A stretch of DNA of 64,000 nucleotides from Sepioteuthis lessoniana (Eukaryota; Mollusca; Cephalopoda; Myopsida; Loliginidae). This document shows, in pieces, positions 42,906-54,238 of the stretch (position 1 is its first letter; the number at the start of each line of letters is the position of its first letter). The stretch lies in the NCBI GenBank assembly GCA_963585895.1, contig OY757917.1, positions 108,853,969 through 108,917,968 on the forward strand, given 5' to 3'. The notes below the pieces were generated by a model. It was not told the origin of the DNA. It did no database searches and saw nothing but the letters and a program-made list of their open reading frames with translations. The position numbers were made by a program, and so were the translations under genes.

Positions 42906-43219
42906 AACTAAAACAGAATTATTGTTTTGATAAGAGAGAGGATAGCTTCCGCCTTACAAGGGAATGATTAAGCCGCGTGGCTATTTTTATTACTATCATC
43001 AAGCGAGCATTTTTCAAAAAAAATGTGTACCCTTTTTATATTCTGCTTGTTGATTTAAAAATGTGTATACTTCTAGCTTCTGGAATACATTTATATATTC
43101 TTATTTTATATATATATTATTGTTTGGTTTATTTTGTATATAAAATGTTAAATATTTTTTGTGTACAAATGTTTTTATCTTTTTTATTTCGTGTTCTTAT
43201 CCATTGTGCAGAGTTGTTT

Positions 43220-43268
<49 letters not shown>

Positions 43269-43338
43269 CAAATATAGTAATTCTTAGATTGGTTAGTGAA
43301 TACTCGTCAAAATATTTTCGCTAACATTTAAATGACTC
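42906..43338. other. No gene seen
   Basis: AT-rich with a (CA)n(TA)n tract at 43220-43263. The 115-codon frame 42977-43324 is hydrophobic AT-rich translation ending in the microsatellite. Confidence 0.45.
43220..43263. repeat. (CA)n(TA)n microsatellite
   Basis: CA run then TA run. Confidence 0.95.
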
Positions 43339-43569
43339 GGTTCGGTTTCTTTGTTTAATGGCATATCAACCTTTGTAGGTTATTTAATTCCAAAGTCATT
43401 GTCCGAGAAGAACAGTAGCCGTACTTTTTAACCCATCGCTGGGATGATAAGGGTGTTCATACCTTTCCCGAGTGTATTTGCCCGAAAGTGAACGTAATAG
43501 CGCCACTGGCATATGAACTCGCATACTACGATTCCGCTGTCCATCGCTTTAACCATTACACCACGAGGA
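43339..43569 (-). mobile_element. tRNA-derived SINE (family C), antisense, nearly full length
   Basis: 'TTTAATGGCATATCAACCTT', 'GAAGAACAGTAGCCGTACTT', 'CCCGAAAGTGAACGTAATAG', then the inverted head 'TCGCTTTAACCATTACACCA' + 'CGAGG'. Close to 18457-18693. Confidence 0.88.
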
Positions 43570-43989
43570 TACAATGAACAAATGAAACTATTTAGTCGCT
43601 CAGGTGGAAATGGGATGTTGGAATTGACTTTAGAAAAATAAAAATAAAGCAGTTGCAAATCGACTGAAATAAAAAAGTTTCTCCAAATAATTCCTAAAAT
43701 AACTGTTTGGTTTCTTTATCTAAATGGCTAATAACAGTAGAAGAGCTAAAAAAAAGTATCTTTCTAAAACCATCCTTCAGAAGATCACCTTTAAATTAAT
43801 TTTCTATCAGCAAACTTTTATGCGTCTGGTTAATACTTGTTTGAACTGCCGACACCTCAAAATCAGAACTCTCAGGTTTTGAAGGAAGTCATGAGGAAAT
43901 TTATTGTCCAAAACACACAGGATTGAAGAGGGATTTTTAATTCAGAAAATAATCTTTCGCCACGAGCAGCATTTGATAGAAGGTAATTT

Positions 43990-44215
43990 TTAAGCGGGAT
44001 TTTATTTCTTCTTGTCTGGTTGTCTTACGAAGGCTAAAGAAATCAGTCTCTCCTACAATCTATTCTTAACTGGGAGGAGAACCGAATGATTTATGCTTTC
44101 TCTAGTAGTATTAACGCGAAGTCTAAAACTATTTCACCCAGGTTGTGAAATTGGCTCACGGATTACTTTTCCTACGGATATAACCGTTACAATGAGTGCG
44201 CCTTCATTACACTTA
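43990..44215 (-). mobile_element. Degenerate antisense tRNA-SINE
   Basis: 'AAGCGGGATTTTATTTCTTC', 'TGCTTTCTCTAGTAGTATTA' and 'CGGATATAACCGTTACAATG' (A box, antisense) occur in family-B order. Strongly decayed. Confidence 0.4.
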
Positions 44216-44867
44216 CTTTGCCACCAATCAAAATATGTATGAATTTTGCTTTTACAGAAAATCAATTTTTTTCTTATATCAAAAATATTTTTACAGACTT
44301 TAATTTTAAATTTCGTTTTATTGATTTATTAATTTTTTTTTATACAAAGTCAAAAAACTCGAAAACAAACCCAAACAAACAACACTAATGAATTGTAATG
44401 AAATTTTTAAAAAAATGTTTTATATGGTAAGCATAAAGTAACGAATATAAATTAAAACTTATCTCTAGAAAAATGTAAATTGAAGATTTTGGAATGGGAA
44501 AATTTGAAGAATAACATTTATCTATATCACTTTAATAACAAATGGCTCTGTGATTGAGTCATTTTAGCACCGAAAAGAATTCAGCAAATGAAATAAACAA
44601 TCATTTCCTGGGTAAAATAGATTCTATAACTCAGCCAACATTATTAATTCTTAGGACCGGAATGTTAATTATTCAATTCTGCTTCTCAATAGTCTTCACT
44701 TGATAGGTACAGAATCGTATAATGCTTGTGTGTCTTTGCAAAAATCCTTCTATAGCATAACATTGAACTTCTAAAATTGTACAATTGGAACAGGGTTTAC
44801 CACAAAAAGTATAATGCCCCATGTCCCGAATGCAGCAATCATGATAGAATTTTTTTATGGTTGACAA
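44216..44867. other. No gene seen
   Basis: AT-rich spacer. The minus frame 44673-44867 has 'CCIRDMGHYTFCGKPCSNC', a cysteine cluster of unknown meaning next to the Helitron scrap. Confidence 0.4.
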
Positions 44868-45080
44868 ACTGTCTTTCTCCAGAATACCCTTGGGATCAAA
44901 TGACTTGTCATTTGAATTTAAAAGACCAGTTTCCTGTCAGACTTAGCTTTGTCATGACCATCGAAAAGTCCCAAGGGCAATCGGTAGAAGCTGTTTGATT
45001 ATATCTGGCAGGCCCTGTCTTTTCATGAGGTCAGTTGTATGTTGAGTTTGCCAGAGTTGAAAACACATCCTTTTCATAGT
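44868..45080 (+). mobile_element. Helitron helicase C-terminal remnant
   Basis: Plus strand reads 'LSPEYPWDQMTCHLNLKDQ', 'FPVRLSFVMTIEKSQGQSVE', then after a one-base shift 'LYLAGPVFS', a stop, and 'GQLYVEFARVENTS'. The chain 'FPVRLxxxMTIxKSQGQ...LYL...VFSxGQLYVxxxRV' is the end of the PIF1-type helicase carried by Helitron rolling-circle transposons (family knowledge). The rest of the Rep-helicase protein is not visible. A stop and a frameshift make it dead. Confidence 0.8.
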
Positions 45081-45384
45081 GGACAAAACTCAGAACTTTA
45101 GTTCTACTGAAGCTTTGAAATTAAAAAAAAATGTCATACGAAGCGCATTAATTCTTATGGTAAAACATAAGTACTCAGAAATTCTGAGTGCAGCATCAAC
45201 TGAGCTTGTATATAACTTCGTGGTGTTATTTTGATATATGTACTGACACAGGCAATAGTAGTCACAAAACCGCAGTGAAATGACCTGACCAAAAAAAAAA
45301 AAAAAAAAAAAAGAAAGAGCAAAAAAAGAATATTATTTATCATCAAGTAGAGTTAAGGGGGCAATTGACTAAAAATGAAATGGC
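45081..45384. other. No gene seen
   Basis: Contains an A run at 45292-45312. Confidence 0.45.
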
Positions 45385-45615
45385 GAATACTTGGGTCTAA
45401 TCAGAGAACTGAAAAAGCTATGCAACATGTAGTTAAGCGTTATACCACTTGTAGTTGGAGCTCTTAGAACGCTCCCCAAATACATGAAAAATGATTTAGG
45501 AATTCTTCAGAGAAATAACCAAGACAATTTCGATCACAGCACAATTAACATCAAAAAGAATATTTTAAAGAGACCCGGTGAATTGACGATACTTTGTGTC
45601 ACTCAATGAAAAAAC
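45385..45615 (+). mobile_element. RLE-type LINE 3' end, copy 7, plus strand
   Basis: 'EYLGLIRELKKLCNM', a stop, 'LSVIPLVVGALRTLPKYMKN', 'DLGILQRNNQDNFDHSTIN' and 'PGELTILCVTQ': the linker and whole tail of the family. Confidence 0.65.
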
Positions 45616-45724
45616 AACTTGAATGAACCCCCCGCCCAGTTTAAACTGATGGGAAAAACTCTGAAGGTGTATAATATTAAGCAAATAACAGACCAAGTGG
45701 TAATCAACAAGAGTACAACAAATG

Positions 45725-46010
45725 TATCAATTAGTAGATTTTATCGTTCTAATAGCACATAGATTAAAAATAAAGGAAAGCAAAAAACTGAATATATACA
45801 GGAACCTTTTGAAAGAACTAGAAAAAGGTTTTGACCCATGAAAATTATAGTGATACCAATTATAGTTGGATCACTCGGAGCAATCTAAAAGAACCTAGAA
45901 CAAAGACTGAGGTAAGTGGAAATCATTGGAAGAACCGTAAGTATCTATACTTCATGTCAGCTGAGATAGGTTAAATATCAAGAAGAGTTCAGGAGACGAG
46001 AGGGAACTAG
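45725..46010 (+). mobile_element. RLE-type LINE 3' end, copy 8, plus strand
   Basis: 'LVDFIVLIAHRLKIKESKKL' (second half of the RLE with its aspartate), 'NIYRNLLKELEKGF', then a shift to 'MKIIVIPIIVGSLGAI' and a decayed tail. It is in the same orientation as copy 7, about 110 bp downstream of it. Confidence 0.65.
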
Positions 46011-46454
46011 CTGCTATTCGGAATTTAGTTAAACTTACGAGTCACAACAGGTATAAAAAAACTCGTAATGTGTAAAATGATAATAGCGTACTGTCTGCAT
46101 AAGGAACTTAATCCTCCCATAATTATTTGACATGGGAGATAAATTAGGAGAACTTAATTATTAAGTATTTCACGTTTTTTAAGATTCTTTTTCGTCATAG
46201 TCTTTTCTGAGTATTAAAAAAAAGAAAGATAAGTGATTTGTTCAAGTAATTACAAACAATTAGAAAATTTTAGAAGTTAATTTCACTCTATATTCAATCT
46301 CTATAATGTGTGAGTTAATTATAAATACAACATTGGTTTTCTAAAATCAAGTTCAGTCTCCCCAGTCTAGCTCTGATTCCCGGTAGCATAATATCAACTG
46401 ATCACTGACATTCAACGCCTCCAAAAGAAAGCGAAACAAACAGAAAAAAAAGTG
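46011..46454. other. No gene seen
   Basis: AT-rich spacer. Confidence 0.45.
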
Positions 46455-46655
46455 TTTTTTGGTTTAATGTCATATCAATCTTCGAGAGTTATTTAATGTG
46501 AAAGCTATCATAGTAGATGAACAGAGGTGATAATATTTAACTCAAAGTTTGGAGGTTTTGAGAAGTCATTCCTTTCCCAAGAGTATTAGTCCGAAATTGA
46601 AAGTATTAGCACGATTATTATTAGAAGCCGCTTACTACGATGTCACAGTCTAGCA
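46455..46655 (-). mobile_element. SINE family C, antisense, diverged
   Basis: 'GTTTAATGTCATATCAATCT', 'CCTTTCCCAAGAGTATTAGT', 'CCGCTTACTACGATGTCACA'. The A-box end is missing. Confidence 0.7.
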
Positions 46656-46783
46656 AAATAACTTCTCGACAGAAAAAAAGGTGACATGTTCTTTGAATTG
46701 CTACCTCTGGTAACTTTTATGAAAAATTCACACCTAGAAGTTTACATATTTGTTTATTTTTTTAATTTAGCCAAAAATAAATT

Positions 46784-47020
46784 AGGGGTGTCCTTGTGGT
46801 GTAATGGTTAAAGCGCTGGATTGCGTAATCATAGTAAAATAGTTTGAACTCTAGTCGTGTTTTAACGTTCACTTTTAGAGAAATACCCTTGGCAAAGGCA
46901 TGAACTTCATTTCCCTCCTCGCTATGTGTTAAATCAGAACCACAACTGCATTTTTAGAATGATGGCGTTGACTTAAAATAGCCAATGAAATTTGATATGT
47001 CATTAAACAAAGAAACCATA
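46784..47020 (+). mobile_element. SINE family C, sense
   Basis: Head 'CCTTGTGGTGTAATGGTTAA' + 'AGCGCTGGATTGCG' (clear A box) and 'AGTTTGAACTCTAGTCG' (weaker B box). The tail reads 'TTTGATATGTCATTAAACAA' + 'AGAAACC'. It is opposite in orientation to the copies on either side. Confidence 0.85.
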
Positions 47021-47114
47021 CTAAAAATTAACCAATAAAATTTAAGACACAGAAGATTCCTAATTTAACTGCTAAACATTTTATCTCCATTGAAAATGCC
47101 TTAAAATAATTAAG

Positions 47115-47317
47115 TTGGTTGAGTTTCTTTGTTTAAAGGAATATCAACCTTCAGGGGAATGCATCCTTGTAGCAGAACAGTAATGGGGCTGTTAAATCCA
47201 TAACCAGAGGAATGATGGAATGTATAACTTTCCCAATGGTGTTTGAAAGTCAAAACAATAGGGTTACTAGATTTCGAACTCACGTCGATGTCACAATACG
47301 TTAGCCACAACACCGGG
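47115..47317 (-). mobile_element. SINE family C, antisense
   Basis: 'TTCTTTGTTTAAAGGAATAT' + 'CAACC', 'GTAGCAGAACAGTAATGGGG', 'ACTAGATTTCGAACTCACG' (B box, antisense) and 'GATGTCACAATACGTTAGCC'. Confidence 0.75.
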
Positions 47318-48144
47318 TAGACTCCCTCTTATACAAACGAGATCACATCATTTGAAATGGATGACCACCAGAAGACATCAGTCATTTTCAGCTGTATAAT
47401 ACATATCGTCACAGAAAAAAACAAAAAGGATGGAAGCTTTCTTCACGAAAGACATAAAATAAACGGCTTGGCCGGAGAACTCTCCGAATCTAAATCCAAA
47501 TGAAAATCTGTTGTAGATATTTTTAAAAAGTTGTTTATAAGAAGGCTCCTTCCACGAAAGATTATCTACCATTCTAGAAAGATGGAACCATTGACATTAG
47601 TGAAATCCATACTTGAAAGATTTAAAGCTTTCATAAGTTTTCAAGAAGAGGCAAGCCAGTATTAATGATAAATCTTTCTTTAATAAATCCCATAAGATCT
47701 TTCACAATATTGGCATATTCCAAATTATTTTCTTCTGCGTTTTTTGGCGAAAAAATTACAACCTTAATTGAATTAAAATAATCTAGTTTTTCAGGTATAA
47801 TTTATGAAACCAAAATTTTCTTCTATTTAATGAAAAAAAAATGTTTTCGTTTCATTAGATTATTTTCAGCTAAATAGAAAAAATAAGTAAATATTTTCTA
47901 CGAGTGCTAATTCCATAATTTGTACCAAGGATTGTTGGAGGTTGGCTACGATTTGTTATCAAGAAAACTCCGAGAGGTACAAGAACAATATCAACATTTG
48001 ATTGAACCAGTTTTCGGCTGAAAAAAAAGTCATTTTTTTTTTCATTATTGAAAGAGACGGCATACCTCGACCATAAAAATGTTGCTCTCAAAGTAAAGCT
48101 TCATATGTTTCCCCTGAAACTCTGTGTATTTATTAAACAACCCC
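47318..48144. other. No gene seen
   Basis: AT-rich spacer. Frames at 47378-47572 and 47870-48091 (minus) have no recognised domain. Confidence 0.45.
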
Positions 48145-48399
48145 TTGGCATGAGCTGGATAAGATTAATTTTTAATGCGGAGTTTAACAGGCTTTAATTC
48201 AGAGTTTTCCTTCTCTTAGAGAAATTGCCATACCAAGCTCAGTCTGTCCTACTATTTCACTCGTAGCGGAAGGGAGAATACACGGATTAATACCTTTTCC
48301 TAGGGGATTAGTGCTATGTGAAATGCCAACAGCGTCGTCCAGGATTTAAATTCAGGGGCCTTGTCCATTTCTTACAATGATAACCATTACACCACAAGT
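48145..48399 (-). mobile_element. SINE family B, antisense
   Basis: 'ATGCGGAGTTTAACAGGCTT', 'TAATTCAGAGTTTTCCTTCT', 'GGGATTAGTGCTATGTGAAA', 'CGTCCAGGATTTAAATTCAG' (B box, antisense) and 'ACAATGATAACCATTACACC' (A box, antisense). Confidence 0.82.
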
Positions 48400-49639
48400 A
48401 ACATCTTCAAGATAGTATCCGCAGTAAAAGTACTTATTTTTCACATTGTTGATATTATTGATATAAGTTTTCGTCAGTGATAGACAAGGACCTGCATGTC
48501 AAGCCTATAAGAATGTTGCTCGGAAATAAAGCCTCATGTTATATTATAAACTGGAAATTTATACCTTTTCAACTTTAAATATTCTACTGTTTCAATTGCT
48601 CCACGCGGAAAAAATGTTCTTCTATTCCCATTCATAGATTTCTGATGAATATGTATAGAGACCAAAAAAGTGATGGGAACACAGTTAGGCAGTGGACAAT
48701 AATTTTTAGGAGTAGCCACACAGATATCGATTACAAGCCACATTCAACACAGCTGTCAACCCATGAAATTCAAAGTACTCCGATTTGTTTATCAATACAA
48801 ATATGATCAATGAATTATAGCCTACACAGTCTACGACAAAAACGTCAATGTTGTCGTAGGAAAAGTAACGCCTTAATTAGTGTTTTTTTTTTTTTTACAA
48901 TCTCTGTATGGAAGCCTTTTTTGATCTCCGGAAAAAATGCATAGTCAATAGTAGTGAATATTGGAAAACTAGAGTTTTGTTGCCGAAAACTTGCTAAATT
49001 TAATGGTGTTACTGTGCTTCATGTATGTCTTGTATTTTGGGTATAAACAGCAGGCATTTCTTTCTGCCTAACTCTCATAATTAGCGCTTCTATGAATAAA
49101 ATTAACAAGAATTTTCGTGACTTGAAGCTGTTATTTGTTTCAACAATTTCGATAATTACAAAGAGATTCTCTAAATCAACCAAAATTTGATTACTTTATT
49201 TAACGTTAAAATATTAAAATCTGTTTTCTTACAATCAATCATTTTCAACAGCTTTTTGATTGTTTCCAAGTACCATCTTTTAAGACATTTAATTGCTTGT
49301 CCGGAAGAACGCAGAAAATCCTGGTATCTTATGAACAAAATTAACGTTCTGGTAAAAAGGTTCATTTGAATGTACTTAACATTGGTGATTATGTATGCAT
49401 GGATTTGCTTTTTACGCCTGCATGGCATCTAAACTTTTTACTATCTTCTCATATCAACAAAAGAACAAATACAATATCCGTAAAGAAATTCACTCAATTG
49501 TGACAAAAAAAGACATCTTATTTTTTTTCCAACCATTATTCATTGTATCATCAATTTTAATCTTAAAATGTTTTACAAAATGACAAATATTCACCTACAA
49601 AAATCATTACTTTCCAAATAGTTGGATAATATTGATTTA
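48400..49639. other. No gene seen
   Basis: AT-rich spacer. I looked for the missing endonuclease half of the following RTE element and saw none. Confidence 0.45.
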
Positions 49640-51372
49640 CCAGATAAGATTAGAGACTCGGTGGAAGACAGACAATCCAGGATAGCCTGGCAAACAATAA
49701 ACGAAGAAAGTGGAAGGAAGAGCACAGCCAAAGCAAAATTGAAAGCTGCAAGCCAACAAGAAAGAGTAAAACTGTGGGAACAGCATTTCAAAAATCTACT
49801 AGGAAACCCACCGGAAATAACGGATGAACCGATCACCAGAATTATTAGCAAGCAATTAGACGTAAAACTAGGTCCTTTCACCAAAGAAGAACTCGACTCA
49901 GTTCTCAGAAGAATTAAAAATAGGAAAGCGGCAGGGCTAGACGAGATCCCCCCAGAAGTGTGGAAAACTAGACAATTCAACGATATACTGCTCCGGCAAT
50001 GCAACGCAGTCTATAGTCAAAATAGGATAGAGAGATGGACGAAGGGATGCATCCTTCCATTCCCTAAAAAAGGCGACCTCGGACTAACACTTACATCCAT
50101 AGCAGCCAAAATCTACAATGCCCTACTACGAAACCGCATAGAACCCAAAATAGACAACATCCTTAGGAAAAACCAAAATGGCTTCCGGAGAAATAGATCC
50201 ACAACCTCACAAATACTGACCATCCGTAGAATCCTTGAAGGCGTTCGGGCAAAAAACCTTCAGGCGACATTACTATTTGTCGACTTTACCAAGGCCTTCG
50301 ATTCCATACACAGAGGGAAGGTGGAGCAAATCCTACTAGCATACGGCCTACCAAAAGAAACAGTAGCAGCGATAATGATTCTCTACAGAAACACCAAAGT
50401 GAAAGTACGCTCACCAGATGGAGACACGGAATACTTCGACATTGTTGCAGGAGTACTACAAGGAGACACACTAGCCCCGTACCTCTTTATCATCCTTCTA
50501 GACTATGTGCTTAGGACTTCGATCGACAAAATCAGAGAAAATGGCTTCGAGCCGACTAAGAGAAGAAGCAAAAGGTACCCCGCAAAAACAATCACGGACG
50601 CCGACTACGCTGATGACTTGGCGATACTAGCGAATACGCCTAATCAAGCAGAGACACTACTACATAGTCTGGAACGAGCCGCAGCTGGCATTGGCCTCCA
50701 TGTCAATGCAAACAAAACTGTATATATGTGTTACAACCAAACGGGCAACATTGCCACACTAGACGGAGCCTCTCTGAAACTAGTCGACGAATTCACCTAC
50801 CTAGGAAGTAGCGTCTCATCAACCGAAAAAGACATCGACACACGACTGACGAAGGCATGGACAGCTATCGATAGGCTCTCGATCATATGGAAGTTGGACC
50901 TAACTGATAAAATGAAACGCATTTTCTTCCAGGCAGCGGTTGTGTCGATACTGCTATATGGATGCACCACATGGACGCTTACGAAGCGGCTGGAGAGGAG
51001 GCTGGACGGAAATTACACAAGAATGTTGAGAGCAGTATTAAACAAGTCCTGGCGACAACACCCCACGAGACTCCAACTATACGGACACTTGCCCCCCATC
51101 ACGAAAACTATACAAGTTCGACGAACCAGACACGCAGGACACTGCTGGAGAAGCAAGGACGAGCACATAAGCGATGTACTCCTGTGGACCCCCACATATG
51201 GATGTGCAAGAGTGGGACGACCAGCACGAACCTACATACAGCAACTATATGAGGACACAGGATGTAACCCTGAAGACCTGCCGGAGGCGATGAATGATAG
51301 GGAGAAATGGCGAGAGAGAGTCAGGGATATCCGCGCTGGCGGCGCGACATGATGATGATGATGATGATGATT
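49640..51372 (+). mobile_element. RTE-type LINE, reverse transcriptase with long open frame, 5'-truncated
   Basis: A frame of about 570 codons (49622-51352) is open from a stop at 49619-49621; it has no ATG of its own and starts in the middle of the protein. In order: linker 'DSVEDRQSRIAWQTINEES'; RT from about residue 135 with 'GFRRNRSTTSQIL' (~186), 'FVDFTKAFDSIHR' (~218), 'GVLQGDTLAPYLF' (~277) and the catalytic box 'DADYADDLA' (~325); then 'TLDGASLKLVDEFTYLGSS', and the C-terminal 'RTRHAGHCWRSK' (~500) and 'EDLPEAMNDREKW'. The AP-type endonuclease half is missing. After 'KGDLG' seven residues, including the conserved NYRGI, are deleted in frame (near 50085); the copy at 58427-60548 has them. 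The element ends in (ATG)n. It would copy RNA into DNA at a nicked target if complete. This copy is almost surely inactive. Confidence 0.95.
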
Positions 51373-51870
51373 GCCAAAATTGTGTTAATTACAATTCATA
51401 TATCCTCCTATAAAAGTTAATATGTGATTTCTAAACAATTTTAAAAACATTACACAAAATACGTGAATTGCCAGAAGTTTGTTAATTACAATTCATATAT
51501 CCTCCTATAAAATTTAATTAGTGATTTCTAATTAATTTTTTAAGAATATTGCACAAAATACACGATATAGAAACTGGTCGGTCATTAATTTTTAACTGTA
51601 CTAAACCTTATTAATGCAGAAGTATTACAATTGCTGTTTTCCAAATATATGGAATCATTTTAAATTCTTCACATTTCTTAAAAAATTTACTTATTTCGTT
51701 GATAAAGCTTTCATTTGATGATTAGTTCTTTAACATTTTATGATGTACTTCATCAGTTCGGATACTTTTAATAGCATTCAATTTGAATAATAATAGTTTC
51801 ATGTTGTTTTTAGATAATCCACCTGTTTTTGCATCCTTCTTATAACAGGTTTCTTGTAGTGGACCACACT
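51371..51870 (-). mobile_element. Second LINE type (CR1/L2/jockey-like) RT remnant with internal duplication
   Basis: Antisense 51590-51790 reads 'NAIKSIRTDEVHHKMLKN', stop, 'SSNESFINEISKFFKKCEEF', 'KMIPYIWKTAIVILLH', stops, then 'KINDRPVS' and 'ISCILCNILKKLI'. 'P-x-x-W-K-x-A-x-V' followed by '(N/D)-x-RPVS' is RT motif 2 of CR1/L2/jockey-type LINEs, distinct from the RTE family. The piece after RPVS is present twice (see tandem repeat). It is heavily decayed. Confidence 0.6.
51373..51565. repeat. Tandem duplication, unit about 97-100 bp
   Basis: 'TTAATTACAATTCATATATC' + 'CTCCTATAAAA' and 'TGATTTCTAA' occur in both units (from about 51373 and 51470), as does a 'TACACAAAATAC'-like end. It lies within the antisense LINE remnant and starts right at the RTE 3' tail. 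Confidence 0.85.
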
Positions 51871-52839
51871 CTTCCAAAGAATTAATTGATTGAACAAAAC
51901 TACACTCGTAATTTCAACTCGTGTTTCCGTTTATTCACATTTTTTATCATTTTTTCTATCCTTATGTTTCTGACAAATTTAATTTTCTTTTTTTTTTACG
52001 CATTTGAATAATTGTTTGCAATTGTTTTTAATGCTTTAAACTCTACAATTTTCATGCTACAATCTTTGATTTATTTCTTATTGTTCACATCAATTTTTCT
52101 TCCTTAAAGTATTTTGATAGTTTATTATATTTGGTGTAATTTCAAATTCTTTCCGAGGGTAATCTTTTTTATTTTTTTTTATTTTTACAAGATAACCGAT
52201 TATTGAAATAAGGTAATTTTTCTAATTAATCTCCTTCTTTAGAAAATTGTATAAATTTTGAAATATTTTTCAATATCAATTTTATCTTTCGATATAATTA
52301 TTATCATATTTTATGAAGACCAAGTGTATTAGAATTATCATGCCTGATCTGATACTAACTCCTCTGAAAATGTTAGACCAGTTTCTTTGTTTATATATTC
52401 ACAATATGGTTTCACTTTAACTTCAATAGATGGATAATCAGATTTACCAAATGAAGCTTTTAAAATTCCATATCGTCTTGATCATATATTTGAAAAAAAG
52501 AACTTGATCTAAAGTAGCTCTATCTAACGTATTTCCCTGTAGTTTACATCTAGTTACATCTTCCTCCATAAACCTATACATTCCCTTTGAAAACAAATCC
52601 AAAATTATTCTGTAATTGAATTAACAGGAGTCGTAACCAAACCATGTAACCAATCTACATTCTTAAAATGAAAATTGTGAGCATTAAGATATTTTCATAT
52701 CAATCTGACGGGAATGGTACTTCATTCAATTGTTCTAACAGTTTACAATTTTGCTTTACCTCAACTTTGGGGAACTGTATATGCATAATATATTAAAAAC
52801 TTCATTATTGCCACCTCTAATCGCTCAAAATATGCTGAG
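51871..52839. other. No gene seen; may hold more of the antisense LINE
   Basis: Very T-rich on this strand. The LINE remnant may continue upstream to about 52260 but I cannot follow a frame. Confidence 0.35.
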
Positions 52840-53050
52840 AACATCTGGAAAAGCAAGCGCGAAGTACTCAGCAACGTTCTTCTATGAACTCCAACACAGA
52901 GACATACGAGTGTTGACCAACCAACGAAAATTTACATTCACCACTTTTGTGAAGACACTGGATGAAGCCTGGAAGACATAAAAGGAGCGATTGATGATAG
53001 AGATTGATGGTGAGAGAGAATAAATTAACTCCTTGCTATCGGCGTGACAT
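52840..53050 (+). mobile_element. Old RTE 3' end, strongly diverged
   Basis: Plus strand: 'AENIWKSKREVLSNVLL', stop, 'TPTQRHTSVDQPTKIYIHHF', 'CEDTG', 'SLEDIKGAIDDRD', aligned with 'GHCWRSKDE..DVLLWTPTY..RVGRPARTYIQQLYEDTG..PEDLPEAMNDRE' of the 49.6-kb copy. It represents an older RTE subfamily. Confidence 0.7.
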
Positions 53051-53800
53051 TTTTTTTTAACCTATTCTATTTAGAGATTTTTAAAGTGTTATGTACCTAA
53101 ATAGCAGTCCCCCAAAATTGTGTATTATTTTCCTTTTTTCTCGTATCAATTTAATTAAAATTTCTATTTCTGCTTCTTTAATATTTTCCGCAGACAAATG
53201 TGTTTCTGCGAAACAACTTATTTTATATTTGTTAGCAACCGGTTTTAGTTACTTTGTTCCTTATCGAAATAGCGTTCTTATACAGTATTGTAATTTTTTT
53301 TTCTGTTTTTCTTTACACGTTTAAATTTTCCTTTTTGTTCTTAGATTTTCAATTGTTATTTTGATTCTCAATTGTTTTACTAGAATTTACTTTTTTTTTC
53401 TTATCTCTCATCTCTTTTCTTTTTCAAATTGAGCTCCTCCTTTCGCGCAATGCAAGTCTGGATCAATCTATATATTTTCTTTATATTCAACATTACTTCC
53501 AAATTTATATCTGTGTATAAATTTCGTATTTTCTTCGTGTCTTAGATCGACCATTATTTGTCCGTTTTTATTATTTTTTTCTTGGCTAGACGTCCCGACC
53601 CTTTTTAAAATGTTGCCTTTTTTTTATTAATTTAAAACAACAAAAAAAAACTTTCATCTAGATTTCCTTTGGCTTTTCTTCTGTCATTATTATTTATATT
53701 ATTATTTGAGAGGTTTTCACATCAGCGTTAGCTAATGGTTTCTTACTGGGGTTTCAGTGAGAGCAAATCTCCTTAAGTCTTTATCACACTTTCAAGTATT
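53051..53800. other. No gene seen; T-rich
   Basis: Long T-rich stretch with several T runs. The frame 53091-53324 is low-complexity. Confidence 0.5.
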
Positions 53801-54238
53801 GCCCAGTCGGCTGGGGCTGTAGAATATACCGACAGCTTCTCTTTTGAGGGGTAGGAACCCCCAACGAGTGTCCTAGATATAACACTAAACAATCTGATAA
53901 TGAGGTTCCAGTAATGCTGGAGATTTGGGGAATGCAGAGTACCCCTTCATTACCATCGCTCTCAGGCCCACTCTGGCCCTGAGTGGTAGCACCTGATAAG
54001 GGTCCTATCTATGGGTTAAATAGAACTATGCCGTGGTTTTTGGACGTTACAGTTTTTTTGCATTTAAACTGCATATTTATGCTAAACGTAATTGTTTAAA
54101 ATAGAACTGTTTTGACATTTAAACTGCGTACTTATGCAAAACTGAATTGCTTGAAATAGAACTGTTTTGACATCTAAAATGTGTACTCATGGTAAACTGA
54201 ACTATCTGAACTATAACTATTGAGACATTAACTCTGTA
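53801..54238 (+). repeat. D element, copy 7
   Basis: The best D head here: 'GCCCAGTCGGCTGGGGCTGT', 'AGAATATACCGACAGC', 'AACACTAAACAATCTGATAA', 'CTGAGTGGTAGCACCTGATA', 'GGGTCCTATCTATGGGTTAA'. Three 55-bp units follow ('GCTAAACGTAATTG' at 54081, 'GCAAAACTGAATTG' at 54136, 'GGTAAACTGAACTA' at 54191). It has no tail; the next D element begins at once. Confidence 0.9.

Noticed and set aside
42977..43324. 115-codon plus frame, hydrophobic
   Set aside because: AT-rich DNA gives F/I/L/Y-rich translation, and the frame runs through a CA/TA microsatellite.
49591..50004. 137-codon minus frame
   Set aside because: Antisense shadow of the RTE reverse transcriptase frame on the plus strand.
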